Below, piece by piece: positions 1 to 8,000 of a stretch of DNA of 64,000 nt. The stretch comes from Robiginitomaculum sp. GTDB lineage: Bacteria > Pseudomonadota > Alphaproteobacteria > Caulobacterales > Maricaulaceae. The notes beneath the pieces were generated by a model that was not told where the DNA came from, did no database searches, and worked only from the letters and a program-made list of their open reading frames with translations. The position numbers and the translations under genes were made by a program. The stretch lies in the NCBI GenBank assembly GCA_021776515.1, contig JAJFFS010000003.1:1-64000 (forward strand). Direction: 5' to 3'. How positions within the stretch are numbered: position 1 is the first letter of the stretch; every line of letters begins with the position of its first letter.

Positions 1-1
1 C

Positions 2-100
2 GACTGGCTCTGGACTTACAACAATGAAAGACCCAATATGGCTATCGGCGGTATCACGCCAAAACAGAAATCGGCCATGGACATGTCCATAGCCGCATAA
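2..100 (+). mobile_element. IS3-family transposase (OrfB), C-terminal end only
   Basis: Reading from base 2, 32 codons and a stop encode a tail containing WLWTYNNERPNMAIGGITP. This matches the end of the DDE integrase core of IS3-family OrfB transposases, where the pattern YNxxRPxxALGGxTP is typical. The rest of the gene lies left of the window, so it cannot be told whether the element is intact. I could not define a terminal inverted repeat downstream. The transposase fits the accessory character of the first 2.6 kb. Confidence 0.8.
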
Positions 101-150
101 CCGTTCTACTTACGATGCCCTCTATAAAGGGGGGTATTACCCTACCTGAA

Positions 151-325
151 AAGAATTAGAACTAAAAAACCATGTAAAATCAAGCAAATACATAGAAGCT
201 TAGTTTATTGACTAAATGTAGAAATAAATTCTTTAATAAAAACAATGGCTTAAAAAATGGTGCGCCTAGACACGGATACCTCGAACCAGTTTTGGGAGGA
301 ATTGGAAGGGTGGGAAGAGCAGCTT
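151..325 (+). repeat. Direct repeat, copy 1 (left of fic)
   Basis: This segment aligns with 1503-1677 at a nearly constant offset of 1352-1353 bases. The 105 bases from 219 align without gaps with about 18 mismatches; the part before that is weaker. Both copies lie in the same orientation, one on each side of the fic gene. I do not recognise the sequence as a known insertion-sequence end. Confidence 0.6.
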
Positions 326-334
326 CCAAAGTAA
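257..334 (+). CDS. Possible 25-aa micro-ORF in repeat copy 1
   Basis: The ORF reads MVRLDTDTSNQFWEELEGWE and then four residues before the stop. The second repeat copy keeps the same frame, and four of the eight substitutions between the copies are synonymous. No good ribosome binding site is seen, and a stop lies two codons upstream. A second frame is also open in both copies. It may be the fossil 3' end of a longer gene rather than an expressed peptide. Confidence 0.2.
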   Translation: MVRLDTDTSNQFWEELEGWEEQLPK

Positions 335-379
335 GAACCAATACTTTAAACTTTAATGTTCCGTTTCAATTTAATGGCA

Positions 380-1411
380 TTATTGTTCCAGCATAACATA
401 AGTTATATTTCTTCCTTTGCCGCGTTGTTCTATTAAGTTCCAAGCGACAAGATTAGCCAAATCTTTTTTTCGTGATGCAAGCGAGCGTGTCGAAATACTT
501 CCGTATTCACGCTGTGTGATGAAACCGTGTTGCTGAATATAATCAAGTATAGCTTGATGATATATCTCCAAACGCGGACCAACGGCTTTAAGCCCACCCT
601 TTACTCGAATAAGCTCATCAAGCATGCCTTCTGCAAAATATTCAAGCCAGTTTGTAAAATCAATGTTGCCCTGTTCTTCATAATAATCACCAAAGACACC
701 AACCTTGGTGAAATACCTCGTTACCTGCCTGTTGTAGAAGTTTTCAAAAGAAAACAGATCAAAAATATCCAGCCCACCTAACCCTAAGATAGCTGTAGTT
801 ATGAGCCGTGTTGTTCGGCCATTGCCATCCATAAATGGGTGAATAATGACATGCTGGCGATGAAATAAACCAGCCAAAATAATAGGATCAATTTTACCGA
901 GTTTTGTATTTATAAAACCTAGCAATTCATCCATTAAGGAGGAAACATCTTTAGAATCTGGCGGAATAAATATAATGGCATCAGGGCGGCGCGGATCACG
1001 AATTACGACTGGGGCTTCCCTGTAATGCCCAATATCGCCTTTATTAGGCATTAAATTGGCAACGACCTGCCCTTGTACACTCTTTATAGTTTTTGAATTT
1101 AAAATAAAATCGTCAGATTTTACATTTCTATAAACATCTTGTAAGGCTTGATTGTAATTTAAAATTTCTCGTTCTGTATCGCGAATTTGCGAAGGACTAG
1201 ATTTGAGCAATTGCCGCACATCAGTTAGCGCTAATGGGTTGCCCTCAATACTTGTCGAAGCATGCGTTGATAAAACACGAGCTTTAATCTGTAATTCGTT
1301 TATCGCTTGTGTGGATAGTCGTACTGAGTTTATCCCACCAATAACTTCGCCGATTTTTCGGATCGTTATCAATAATTCATCGGTAAGCGTATATTTAGGC
1401 AACCATGACAT
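380..1411 (-). CDS. Fic family protein (predicted AMP transferase) with C-terminal winged helix
   Basis: This 343-aa Fic protein carries the full catalytic motif HPFMDGNGRTTR at about 191-202. The His acts as base and the GNGR loop binds nucleotide phosphate. An N-terminal inhibitory motif, STSIEGN (about 52-58), fits the [S/T]xxxE[G/N] consensus, so the enzyme is probably self-inhibited by its own alpha-inh helix (class II layout). The last 45 residues look like a winged helix. Family members typically AMPylate proteins; the target here is unknown. I chose the ATG at 1411; a TTG two codons upstream is possible. No antitoxin gene is adjacent. The gene lies between diverged direct repeats near an IS3 remnant, which suggests acquisition by transfer. 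Confidence 0.9.
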   Translation of the reverse strand: MSWLPKYTLTDELLITIRKIGEVIGGINSVRLSTQAINELQIKARVLSTHASTSIEGNPLALTDVRQLLKSSPSQIRDTEREILNYNQALQDVYRNVKSDDFILNSKTIKSVQGQVVANLMPNKGDIGHYREAPVVIRDPRRPDAIIFIPPDSKDVSSLMDELLGFINTKLGKIDPIILAGLFHRQHVIIHPFMDGNGRTTRLITTAILGLGGLDIFDLFSFENFYNRQVTRYFTKVGVFGDYYEEQGNIDFTNWLEYFAEGMLDELIRVKGGLKAVGPRLEIYHQAILDYIQQHGFITQREYGSISTRSLASRKKDLANLVAWNLIEQRGKGRNITYVMLEQ

Positions 1412-1502
1412 AGCCAAATAATAGCCGATTACGAGCCAATTAACAATTCTTATTTTTCTCTAAAATTCATTGGTTTATATGCGCTTGATTTAACCACCTA
1501 AA

Positions 1503-1677
1503 CAAAGTTCGAACCAGAAAATACCGTAAAATCAATGGTATAGATGTTATCTCAACCCACATATCAAAATATAGGAATAAATTCTTGAGCAAAATCAATA
1601 GGTTAGAGCATGGTGCACTTAGACACGGAAGCCTCGAACCAGTTCTGGGAAGAATTAGAAGGGTGGGGAGAGGCAAT
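1503..1677 (+). repeat. Direct repeat, copy 2 (right of fic)
   Basis: This is the partner of 151-325 in the same orientation, on the other side of fic. The best-conserved part, 1610-1672, is about 87% identical to 257-319. The stretch from here to 1847 contains no other supportable gene apart from the micro-ORF inside this repeat. Confidence 0.6.
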
Positions 1678-1717
1678 TTCTAAGCCCAAAATCTCAACTC
1701 ATTCCCAAATAGTCTAA
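1610..1717 (+). CDS. Possible 35-aa micro-ORF in repeat copy 2
   Basis: The ORF begins MVHLDTEASNQFWEELEGWG and continues to a stop at 1715-1717, so it is ten codons longer than the copy at 257-334. It keeps the same frame as the first copy over the conserved block and then diverges. No clear ribosome binding site is present and an in-frame stop lies just upstream. A 3'-end fragment of a lost gene is as likely as an expressed peptide. Confidence 0.2.
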   Translation: MVHLDTEASNQFWEELEGWGEAISKPKISTHSQIV

Positions 1718-1847
1718 TTCCCCCACTAATGACGGAAATCCCTAATGAAGAACATAAGTGGTTAACAAAATACCGCTATGGCGACAGAAAGGACTTTCAT
1801 TTTTACTACCTAATTGCACAATTATTCATATTGAGTTTTCAATGAGT

Positions 1848-2327
1848 TTAAAATTTTCCAAGGCACGTATAGCTAACCCTTTTAGGGGATGTCGCATTAC
1901 CTAAAGCTCTAACTCCCATTTTGATGCGTATATTGTTAGTATCGTCATTTTGCCTAATTGATTGAGTTTCTACCTGAAATCCAATTTGCATGAACGTTGG
2001 ATGATCAGTGCCATCTGGGTTTTTCCGTTCAATTTTTGCATAAGAATTATCAATGGCTCCAGAGCAGTGCATTGACACAAACCTCATTGCCGGAATTGGG
2101 TTTATGCTTATTGTCTTTTCGGTAGTACGCCAAGGCGAACCTGACATAGAATTTGGTAGGAATACGCCGGCGAAAACCATGGTACGTCTGCCAATTGACA
2201 TGTAAGGAGCAGTAGCACCTCGCACCATAATGTCTCTGTACTCATCGGTATCTGACTGGGCATTCGCCGGAGAGGCAAAGTTAAATAAGGTCAAAGCAGT
2301 GATTGAAACTTTTAAAATATAATTCAT
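1848..2327 (-). CDS. Putative secreted protein of unknown function
   Basis: The 159-aa product starts MNYILKVSITALTLFNFASP and has a Sec signal peptide that should be cleaved after ANA, leaving a mature protein beginning QSDTDEYRD. This start is preferred over an ATG 17 codons upstream because AGGA lies 6 bases before it and the signal peptide begins here. The mature part has just two cysteines (MHCSGA and YTCLGKF near the C-terminus), which could form a disulphide in the periplasm. I recognise no domain. It lies in the AT-rich accessory patch, with no operon partner. Confidence 0.6.
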   Translation of the reverse strand: MNYILKVSITALTLFNFASPANAQSDTDEYRDIMVRGATAPYMSIGRRTMVFAGVFLPNSMSGSPWRTTEKTISINPIPAMRFVSMHCSGAIDNSYAKIERKNPDGTDHPTFMQIGFQVETQSIRQNDDTNNIRIKMGVRALGNATSPKRVSYTCLGKF

Positions 2328-2385
2328 GGCATGTCCTATTTTGAGTGTTGTTTTATTCAATACAATTGTGAATTTCATATTGAAA

Positions 2386-2459
2386 ACCCAAATTAGTACA
2401 TTCTTTCGCCCTTGACCGTGATGGCCATCACGGAACCGAAAGATATTCTTAGATTGGGT
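2386..2459. repeat. 74-bp imperfect inverted repeat with 18-bp perfect palindrome core
   Basis: The core CCGTGATGGCCATCACGG at 2416-2433 is a perfect palindrome. It is flanked by imperfect arms: ACCCAA...TTCTTTCG on the left is mirrored by CGAAAGA...TTGGGT on the right. The structure is gene-free and lies between the secreted-protein gene and the tRNA. It could be a MITE-like element, a cruciform or a regulator site. No clear target-site duplication was seen, and there is no T-tract to make it a terminator. Confidence 0.5.
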
Positions 2460-2504
2460 GTTTATGTCCGGTTAAAGGGGATTAGCTGTTATTGGCCTAA
2501 TAAG

Positions 2505-2560
2505 AGTTAGAACCATAAATATCAATGAAAACAGTGGCTTGGAGAAACAGTTGGCTAACA
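2505..2560 (+). repeat. Possible eroded third copy of the fic-flanking repeat
   Basis: The words GTTAGAACC..AAA, ATCAATG and AAAACAGTGGCTT occur in the same order as related words in the repeats at 151-325 and 1503-1677, with an internal deletion. The match is short and could be chance. Confidence 0.2.
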
Positions 2561-2610
2561 CTTCGTTTTATAAGAAAAAATAACCGTTAAGTTTCAACAA
2601 TTTAGAAAAT

Positions 2611-2687
<77 letters not shown>

Positions 2688-2750
2688 AAAATGGCTTTGG
2701 GCAAAACCCTCTGGCGTTGTCGGGTGGTTTAGCGTGGCGCGGGCTTCACC

Positions 2751-3734
2751 TCAAGAGCTTTTCGCTGTCGGGGCAGGGGTGTCTTGATTGTCATAGGTTA
2801 GCGCCATAAATACGTCTTCCAGATTTGCCTCTTCTGTGCGCAAATCATTGATGCGTACACCGCTGGCCCGTACGCGCTCGATCAATTCAGCCACTGATTG
2901 CTGGCCAAATTTATATGATATTGCCAGTGAGCCGTCCTTGCGTATTTCACTGTCATAGGCACCCAAACCATCGGGCACAGTGTCAAGAGCGTCTCGGGGG
3001 TCAATAACCAGGGTTTTATGGTCGAGGCGCTTCAATAGCGTTTCCTTATCTTCACAGGCAACAACTTCACCATGGTTGATGATGGCAATCTGGTCGCATA
3101 GCTCCTGTGCTTCTTCGAGATAATGCGTGGTGAGTACAATAGTTGCCCCGCGTGCGTGCAGTTCACGTACATAATCCCAAAGCTGACGGCGCAGCTCTAT
3201 ATCCACCCCGGCGGTGGGCTCGTCCAGAACCAGAACCGGCGGATTGTGCACCAGTGCCTTGGCGATAAGCAATCGCCGTTTCATGCCACCTGAAAGTTCA
3301 CGCACGTAAGCGTTTGCCTTGTCGGCCAGGCCCATCGCGTCGAGGATTTCCATCGAGCGGCGCTCTGCCTTGGGAACGCCATAAAACCCCGCCTGAAATT
3401 CCAGGCTTTCCAGCGGCGAGAAAAATGGATCCATATTGATTTCTTGCGGTACCACACCGATGGCGGCGCGGGCCTGACGTGCTTCTTTGTCAATATCAAA
3501 GCCCCAGATGCGTCCTGTGCCGCTGGTTTTTTTTGTAAGCCCGGCAAAAGTGTTGATCATTGTTGATTTACCGGCCCCGTTGGGACCCAGCAAACCAAAA
3601 ATAGACCCCCGCGGGATTTGCAAGTTTATGCCCTTGAGGGCTTCTTTGGGCGGTGTATTGCGCCGCCCCGGATAGGTTTTTCGCAAATTAACCGCTTCAA
3701 GTGCAAATTCTGGTGTTGTGGTGATAACGCTCAC
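2751..3734 (-). CDS. ABC transporter ATP-binding protein (ABC-2 type, YadG-like)
   Basis: This is a 327-aa nucleotide-binding subunit of the kind that pairs with an ABC-2 permease for export of drugs, lipids or polysaccharides. All ATPase motifs are present: Walker A GPNGAGKS (50-57), signature LSGGM (147-151), Walker B VLVLDEP (167-173) and the switch His in TTHYLEEA (about 204). About 100 residues follow the catalytic domain, as in the CcmA/YadG group. The GTG start at 3734 is preferred because AAGGA lies 8 bases upstream; an ATG 11 codons earlier has a purine tract almost touching it. The permease that normally follows is absent, and the downstream neighbour is the tRNA. Confidence 0.9.
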   Translation of the reverse strand: MSVITTTPEFALEAVNLRKTYPGRRNTPPKEALKGINLQIPRGSIFGLLGPNGAGKSTMINTFAGLTKKTSGTGRIWGFDIDKEARQARAAIGVVPQEINMDPFFSPLESLEFQAGFYGVPKAERRSMEILDAMGLADKANAYVRELSGGMKRRLLIAKALVHNPPVLVLDEPTAGVDIELRRQLWDYVRELHARGATIVLTTHYLEEAQELCDQIAIINHGEVVACEDKETLLKRLDHKTLVIDPRDALDTVPDGLGAYDSEIRKDGSLAISYKFGQQSVAELIERVRASGVRINDLRTEEANLEDVFMALTYDNQDTPAPTAKSS

Positions 3735-3852
3735 GGTGTTTTTCCTTGTGCTATCGCTTGCGCACATTTCCTCTGACAGGGGCGTGTTGACGCCGCACTA
3801 AAGGTGCATAAATATGGCCCCCACCTGCAAACGGCAATACGGAAATACGCAA

Positions 3853-4044
3853 ATGGCATCGAATACACAGACAAATGAAAATACTCAGGAACTGCCTCCG
3901 CACAAAACGGTGCATGTGAGCGAAGAGCGCGTTTCATGTAATGGTGGCGGTGGTGCTCTTGGACATCCTTTGGTTTATTACGATCTGGACGTTAATGGTG
4001 AAGCGCATTGCTTTTATTGCAGCGCGCATTTTATCCGTAAATAA
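3853..4044 (+). CDS. CHCC zinc-finger protein (NDUFS6-like)
   Basis: This 63-aa protein ends in a CHCC zinc site: C29, H38 and the pair C53-C56, with the surrounding pattern GHPLVYYDLD and CFYCSAHF. The family is the bacterial relative of the zinc-binding tail of the complex I accessory subunit NDUFS6 and is common in alphaproteobacteria. A role in complex I is therefore plausible but is inference. I chose the ATG at 3853 because the 13 residues of the longer frame precede the conserved part and have no homologous look. The gene is transcribed divergently from the ABC ATPase. Confidence 0.85.
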   Translation: MASNTQTNENTQELPPHKTVHVSEERVSCNGGGGALGHPLVYYDLDVNGEAHCFYCSAHFIRK

Positions 4045-4196
4045 CAAGTATTCGGGCTCCTTGGGCGGCAAAGAGTTCAAAACATCGGGGATAAACGGCC
4101 TGTGCGCCGCTTTGCAGGGGATGCGGCCTCTCTCTTTCGAGGCCCGGTTTCACCTCGCACCTCAAGATAAGGTGATGGTAATATTATAATCAACCT

Positions 4197-4219
4197 CATC
4201 CTGAGCTTGTCGAAGGATG
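4197..4219 (+). repeat. REP-like 23-bp palindrome, copy A
   Basis: CATCCT and AGGATG arms enclose GAGCTTGTCGA. This is the same element as at 4617, 4711, 53830, 58509, 58553, 58915 and 59077. It is intergenic, in a stretch from 4045 to 4925 that has no recognisable gene. Confidence 0.85.
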
Positions 4220-4419
4220 GCCTAAACCAGCCTGCTTATATGCTTATGGCACACTACAAATACTGATATGGTGAGCCAAAGACTCTTAACTATAAGAGCC
4301 TTCAAAATACATTCACATTGTCAAAGAGCCGTACAGATAAGGCACTGAGCCATCCTGCACAGCGTCATTATGCACGCATTTTCCGGCCCGGGGATAAGTG
4401 TCTCAACTCATAAGGGCAA

Positions 4420-4516
4420 CGAGGGACAATAAGGGGCGAATACAGGTAAAATAGCATGGAATTTCGCGCCGTAAGCCGCGATTAAGGGGCAGTTGAGGGG
4501 TGCCCGATGTCCCTCG
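4420..4516 (+). other. Candidate structured RNA or cruciform region
   Basis: CGAGGGACA at 4420-4428 is the exact reverse complement of TGTCCCTCG at 4508-4516, 79 bases apart. Inside, GGGCA-GTTGAGGGG-TGCCC makes a local hairpin. A 9-bp closing helix with an inner stem could be a small RNA, but I see no promoter or terminator and none of the hallmark sequences of SRP RNA, tmRNA, RNase P or 6S RNA. The stretch 4221-4419 shows only a short ATA-rich hairpin (about 4283-4298) and no gene. Confidence 0.25.
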
Positions 4517-4554
4517 GCATGATCCTTATGTGCACACATGGGGATAAAGGGTTG

Positions 4555-4739
4555 GTCATCCCCCCGTCGTCAGCCCGGCGAAGACCGGGAACCCTGTATT
4601 TGTTTTCCACCCACCTCATCCTGAGCCTGTCGAAGGATGGATCCAGTCATCCTCCCCGTCGTCAGCCCGGCGAAGACCGGGAACCCTGTATTTGTTTTCC
4701 ACACCCACCTCATCCTGAGCCTGTCGAAGGATGGATACT
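4555..4739 (+). repeat. Composite tandem duplication of two REP-like palindromes (copies B and C)
   Basis: A unit of about 92-94 bases occurs twice. Each unit has a first palindrome around CCCGG-CGAAGA-CCGGG, a spacer containing TGTATTTGTTTTCCAC, and then the 23-bp palindrome in a variant with GAGCCTGTCGA (4617-4639 and 4711-4733). The two units are nearly identical, so the duplication is recent. ORFs through this region only reflect the repeats. From 4740 to 4925 I see only a weak inverted pair (GCCCCATC / GATGGGGC). Confidence 0.85.
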
Positions 4740-4925
4740 GCCCCATCTCTGTCGCCCTTCTGCCTGGCCGGAGGAGCATACGGCAAGGCAACGTACACAT
4801 GGACTTTGGGATGGGGCCTCCGATCAATAACGCATTAGTTTATGCGACGGGGTTTTATGCGGACTTGACAGCGAGAACAAAACATGAAAGAACAAAATAG
4901 GAACAAAAAACAAGGATATATAAAA

Positions 4926-5018
4926 ATGCGTGATATTATCAGAGAAGCAGCTGCTCTTTCAGTGTTGGCGGGGCTTACAGTTCTGGTTGGTGCATGGTCA
5001 ATGGTTCTCGGCGGCTAG
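4926..5018 (+). CDS. Small single-pass membrane protein, 30 aa
   Basis: The ORF starts MRDIIREAAALSVLAGLTVL and ends SMVLGG. AAGGA lies nine bases before the ATG, a good translation signal. The first eight residues are charged and the remaining 22 are almost all hydrophobic, so a single inner-membrane helix is likely. It ends 55 bases before dnaE and may share its transcript. I do not recognise the family, and such short ORFs are easily missed or over-called. Confidence 0.5.
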   Translation: MRDIIREAAALSVLAGLTVLVGAWSMVLGG

Positions 5019-5072
5019 GATACGCGCTAGGCTGACAAGAATCGCAATTTCAAGCGAGCGGAGGGATGGTAC

Positions 5073-8000
5073 ATGGCTACAGATACATTGCCCTTTGTGC
5101 ATTTGCGCTGCCGTTCGGCCTACTCGTTATTAGAGGGTGCGGTTGAGGTAAAAGGTTTGCGCGATCTGGCGCTGCGTATGCAAATGCCTGCCTTGGCCCT
5201 GACCGACGTCAATAACCTTTTCGGGGCTTTGGAGTTTTCGGAAACTCTTGCCGAGGCAGGCGTGCAACCCTTGATAGGCTTGACGTTAGCCTTGGGCGTG
5301 GACGATGGGCAAAACGCCAGAAATGGTGAACTTGCCGGCAACATTGCTCTTCTGGCGGCTAGTGAACAGGGCTATCTCAATTTAATGACTTTAAGTTCAA
5401 AGGCATTTCTTGAGGTTGACCCGACCGACCTGCCGCATGTGTCGTGGAATGATGTCCAAGAGCATGCTGAAGGCCTGATTGCATTGACCGGCGGGTTTGA
5501 TGGGGTGATCAACAGGTTACTTCATAAACAACAAATTGATCAGGCGACTCACCGCCTTGACGAAATGGCTACTATTTTTGGTGACAACCTTTTTATTGAA
5601 ATTCAGCGCCATGGTCGCCCTGAAGAGGCATTAAGCGAGCCGGTTTTGCTCGATTGGGCAGACCGTCATGGCGTCGCCATGGTCGCCAGTAACGAGCCCT
5701 ATTTTGCCAAACCGGAAATGTACAGGGCGCACGATGCACTAATGTGTATATCGCAAAGCACCTATCTTTCTGTACCTGATCGTGTGCGCGTAACGCCAGA
5801 GCATTATTTTAAATCCGGCAAGGAAATGGCGGCGCAGTTCAGCGACTTGCCTGAGCTGATCAGTAATACGGCACTTGTCGCCATGCGATGTCATTATCGT
5901 CCTCTTTTACATGACCCCATTTTACCAAATTTTACAGAACATGGTGGTGATGATGAGGTGAAGGAGTTGGCAAATCAGGCCCGGGAAGGCCTAAGAGAAC
6001 GCCTTGCCAACATAGAGCTGGCAGAACCGGAAGACACCTATTGGAAGCGCCTTGAACATGAATTGACCATCATCAATCAGATGGGGTTTCCTGGTTATTT
6101 TCTGATTGTTGCTGATTTTATAAAATGGGCTAATGGCGAAGACATTCCAGTGGGGCCTGGGCGGGGATCCGGTGCCGGTTCTGTGGTGGCCTGGGCATTG
6201 ACCATAACGGGGCTTGACCCTTTACGGTTTGGACTTCTTTTTGAACGTTTCTTGAACCCGGAACGGGTATCCATGCCTGACTTTGATATTGATTTTTGTC
6301 AGGAGAGGCGCGGCGAAGTCATTGAGTATGTACGCCAGAAGTATGGTTCTGACCGCGTTGCGCAAATCATCACCTTTGGCACATTGCAAGCTCGTGCCGT
6401 CCTGCGCGACGTCGGTCGGGTTATGCAACTGCCATTAGGGTTGGTTGATCGTTTGGCAAAAATGGTGCCAAGCAATCCCGCCAATCCTGTTACCCTGAAA
6501 GAAGCCATTGCTTCAGAGCCGGATTTGCAAAATGCCCGGGATAATGATGAAGATGTGGCTCAGCTGCTGAGTACCGCGCTGGAATTGGAAGGGCTGTATC
6601 GCAATACCTCCACTCACGCCGCCGGGGTTGTGATCGGGGATCGGCCTTTGGTTCAGCTGGCACCACTTTATCGTGATCCCAGATCTGACATTCCAGCAAC
6701 ACAATTTAATATGAAATGGGCGGAAAAGGGGGGGCTGGTTAAATTTGACTTTTTGGGTCTGAAGACGCTTACCGTAATTGATCGTGCCGTTGCGTTTGTT
6801 GCTGAAACTGGCATTGAAATCGATATTGACCGTTTATCGCTTGATGACGAGAAAACTTTCGAAATGCTCTCTCAGGCAGAAACGGTAGGTATTTTCCAGT
6901 TGGAAAGTTCCGGCATGCGTGATGTGCTGCGCAAGGCCCGTCCGGATTGTTTTGAAGATATAATTGCTATCGTCGCACTTTATCGTCCAGGTCCGATGGA
7001 AAATATTCCAAAATATGCGGCCTGTAAGCACGGGTTAGAAGAGCCGCTGTTTCTGCATGAGAAAATTACATACATAACGGCTGAAACCTATGGGGTGATT
7101 ATTTATCAGGAACAGGTCATGCAGATCGCACAAGTGCTGGCCGGTTACTCGTTAGGCGAGGCTGATTTGCTCCGTCGTGCCATGGGTAAGAAAATCAAGT
7201 CCGAGATGGAGGCACAGCGCAACCGTTTTGTTGCAGGGGCGGTAAAAAATGATGTGCGGGAGGATCAGGCCGAGCATATTTTTGACCTTGTCGATAAATT
7301 TGCCGGTTACGGGTTTAACAAATCTCACTCTGCGGCTTATGCCCTGGTTTCTTATCAAACGGCCTGGCTAAAAACCCACTACCCTGTGGAGTTACTGGCG
7401 TCTCTCATGAGCCTGGATGTTGCCAACACCGATAAGCTGGCCGTTTTTGTCTCTGATGCCCGCCGCCAGAGTATAGAGGTATGTGGTCCTGATATTAACC
7501 AAAGTTTATCTGATTTTGCGGTTAAGGACGGTAAAATCCTTTATGCCTTGGGCGCGGTGCGCAATGTAGGCAGTAGTGCCATGGATCATGTGGTGCAGGA
7601 ACGGCGCAAAAACGGCCCATTTCGTGACCTTTATGACTTTGCCATGCGGGTTGACCCTCAGGCACTAAACAAACGTGCGGTTGAAAACCTTGCCAAGGCA
7701 GGTGCCTTTGATGCGTTGGAACCAAACCGCCACAAGGTTTTCCAGTCTGCCAGCCTTTTGCTTGCCCATGCTGCTCATGCGGCGCGCGAGCGTGAGTCGG
7801 CTCAAGTAGCCCTGTTCGGAGATGATACACCAGATATTGGGCGCGCTGATTTACCAGAGCCTGAATCGTGGGATTCTGAAACTTTATTACAAGAAGAACT
7901 GATTGCAATGGGGTTTTATTTTTCTGGCCATCCAATTGATATTTATAGAGAAAGCGTAAAGTCCATGGGCGTTGTGCCTGTACAAAAAATTACAGCAGGA

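Noticed and set aside
257-320. Repeat core as a tRNA gene or tRNA fragment
   Set aside because: It shares words with the tRNA-Arg 3' end, but the T arm does not pair and there is no cloverleaf. It is kept only as a weak observation.
208-396. 62-aa forward ORF
   Set aside because: It is an alternative frame through repeat copy 1 and runs into the fic gene end; composition and lack of a ribosome site argue against it.
4125-4144. GGCCTC/GAGGCC hairpin after the zinc-finger gene as a terminator
   Set aside because: No T-tract follows the stem, so it is not a convincing Rho-independent terminator.
4420-4516. tmRNA, SRP RNA or 6S RNA
   Set aside because: None of the conserved core sequences of these RNAs is present; it is kept only as an unassigned structured region.
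4507-4900. Several overlapping ORFs of 60-107 aa on both strands
   Set aside because: They only read through the duplicated REP block and have repeat-driven sequences.
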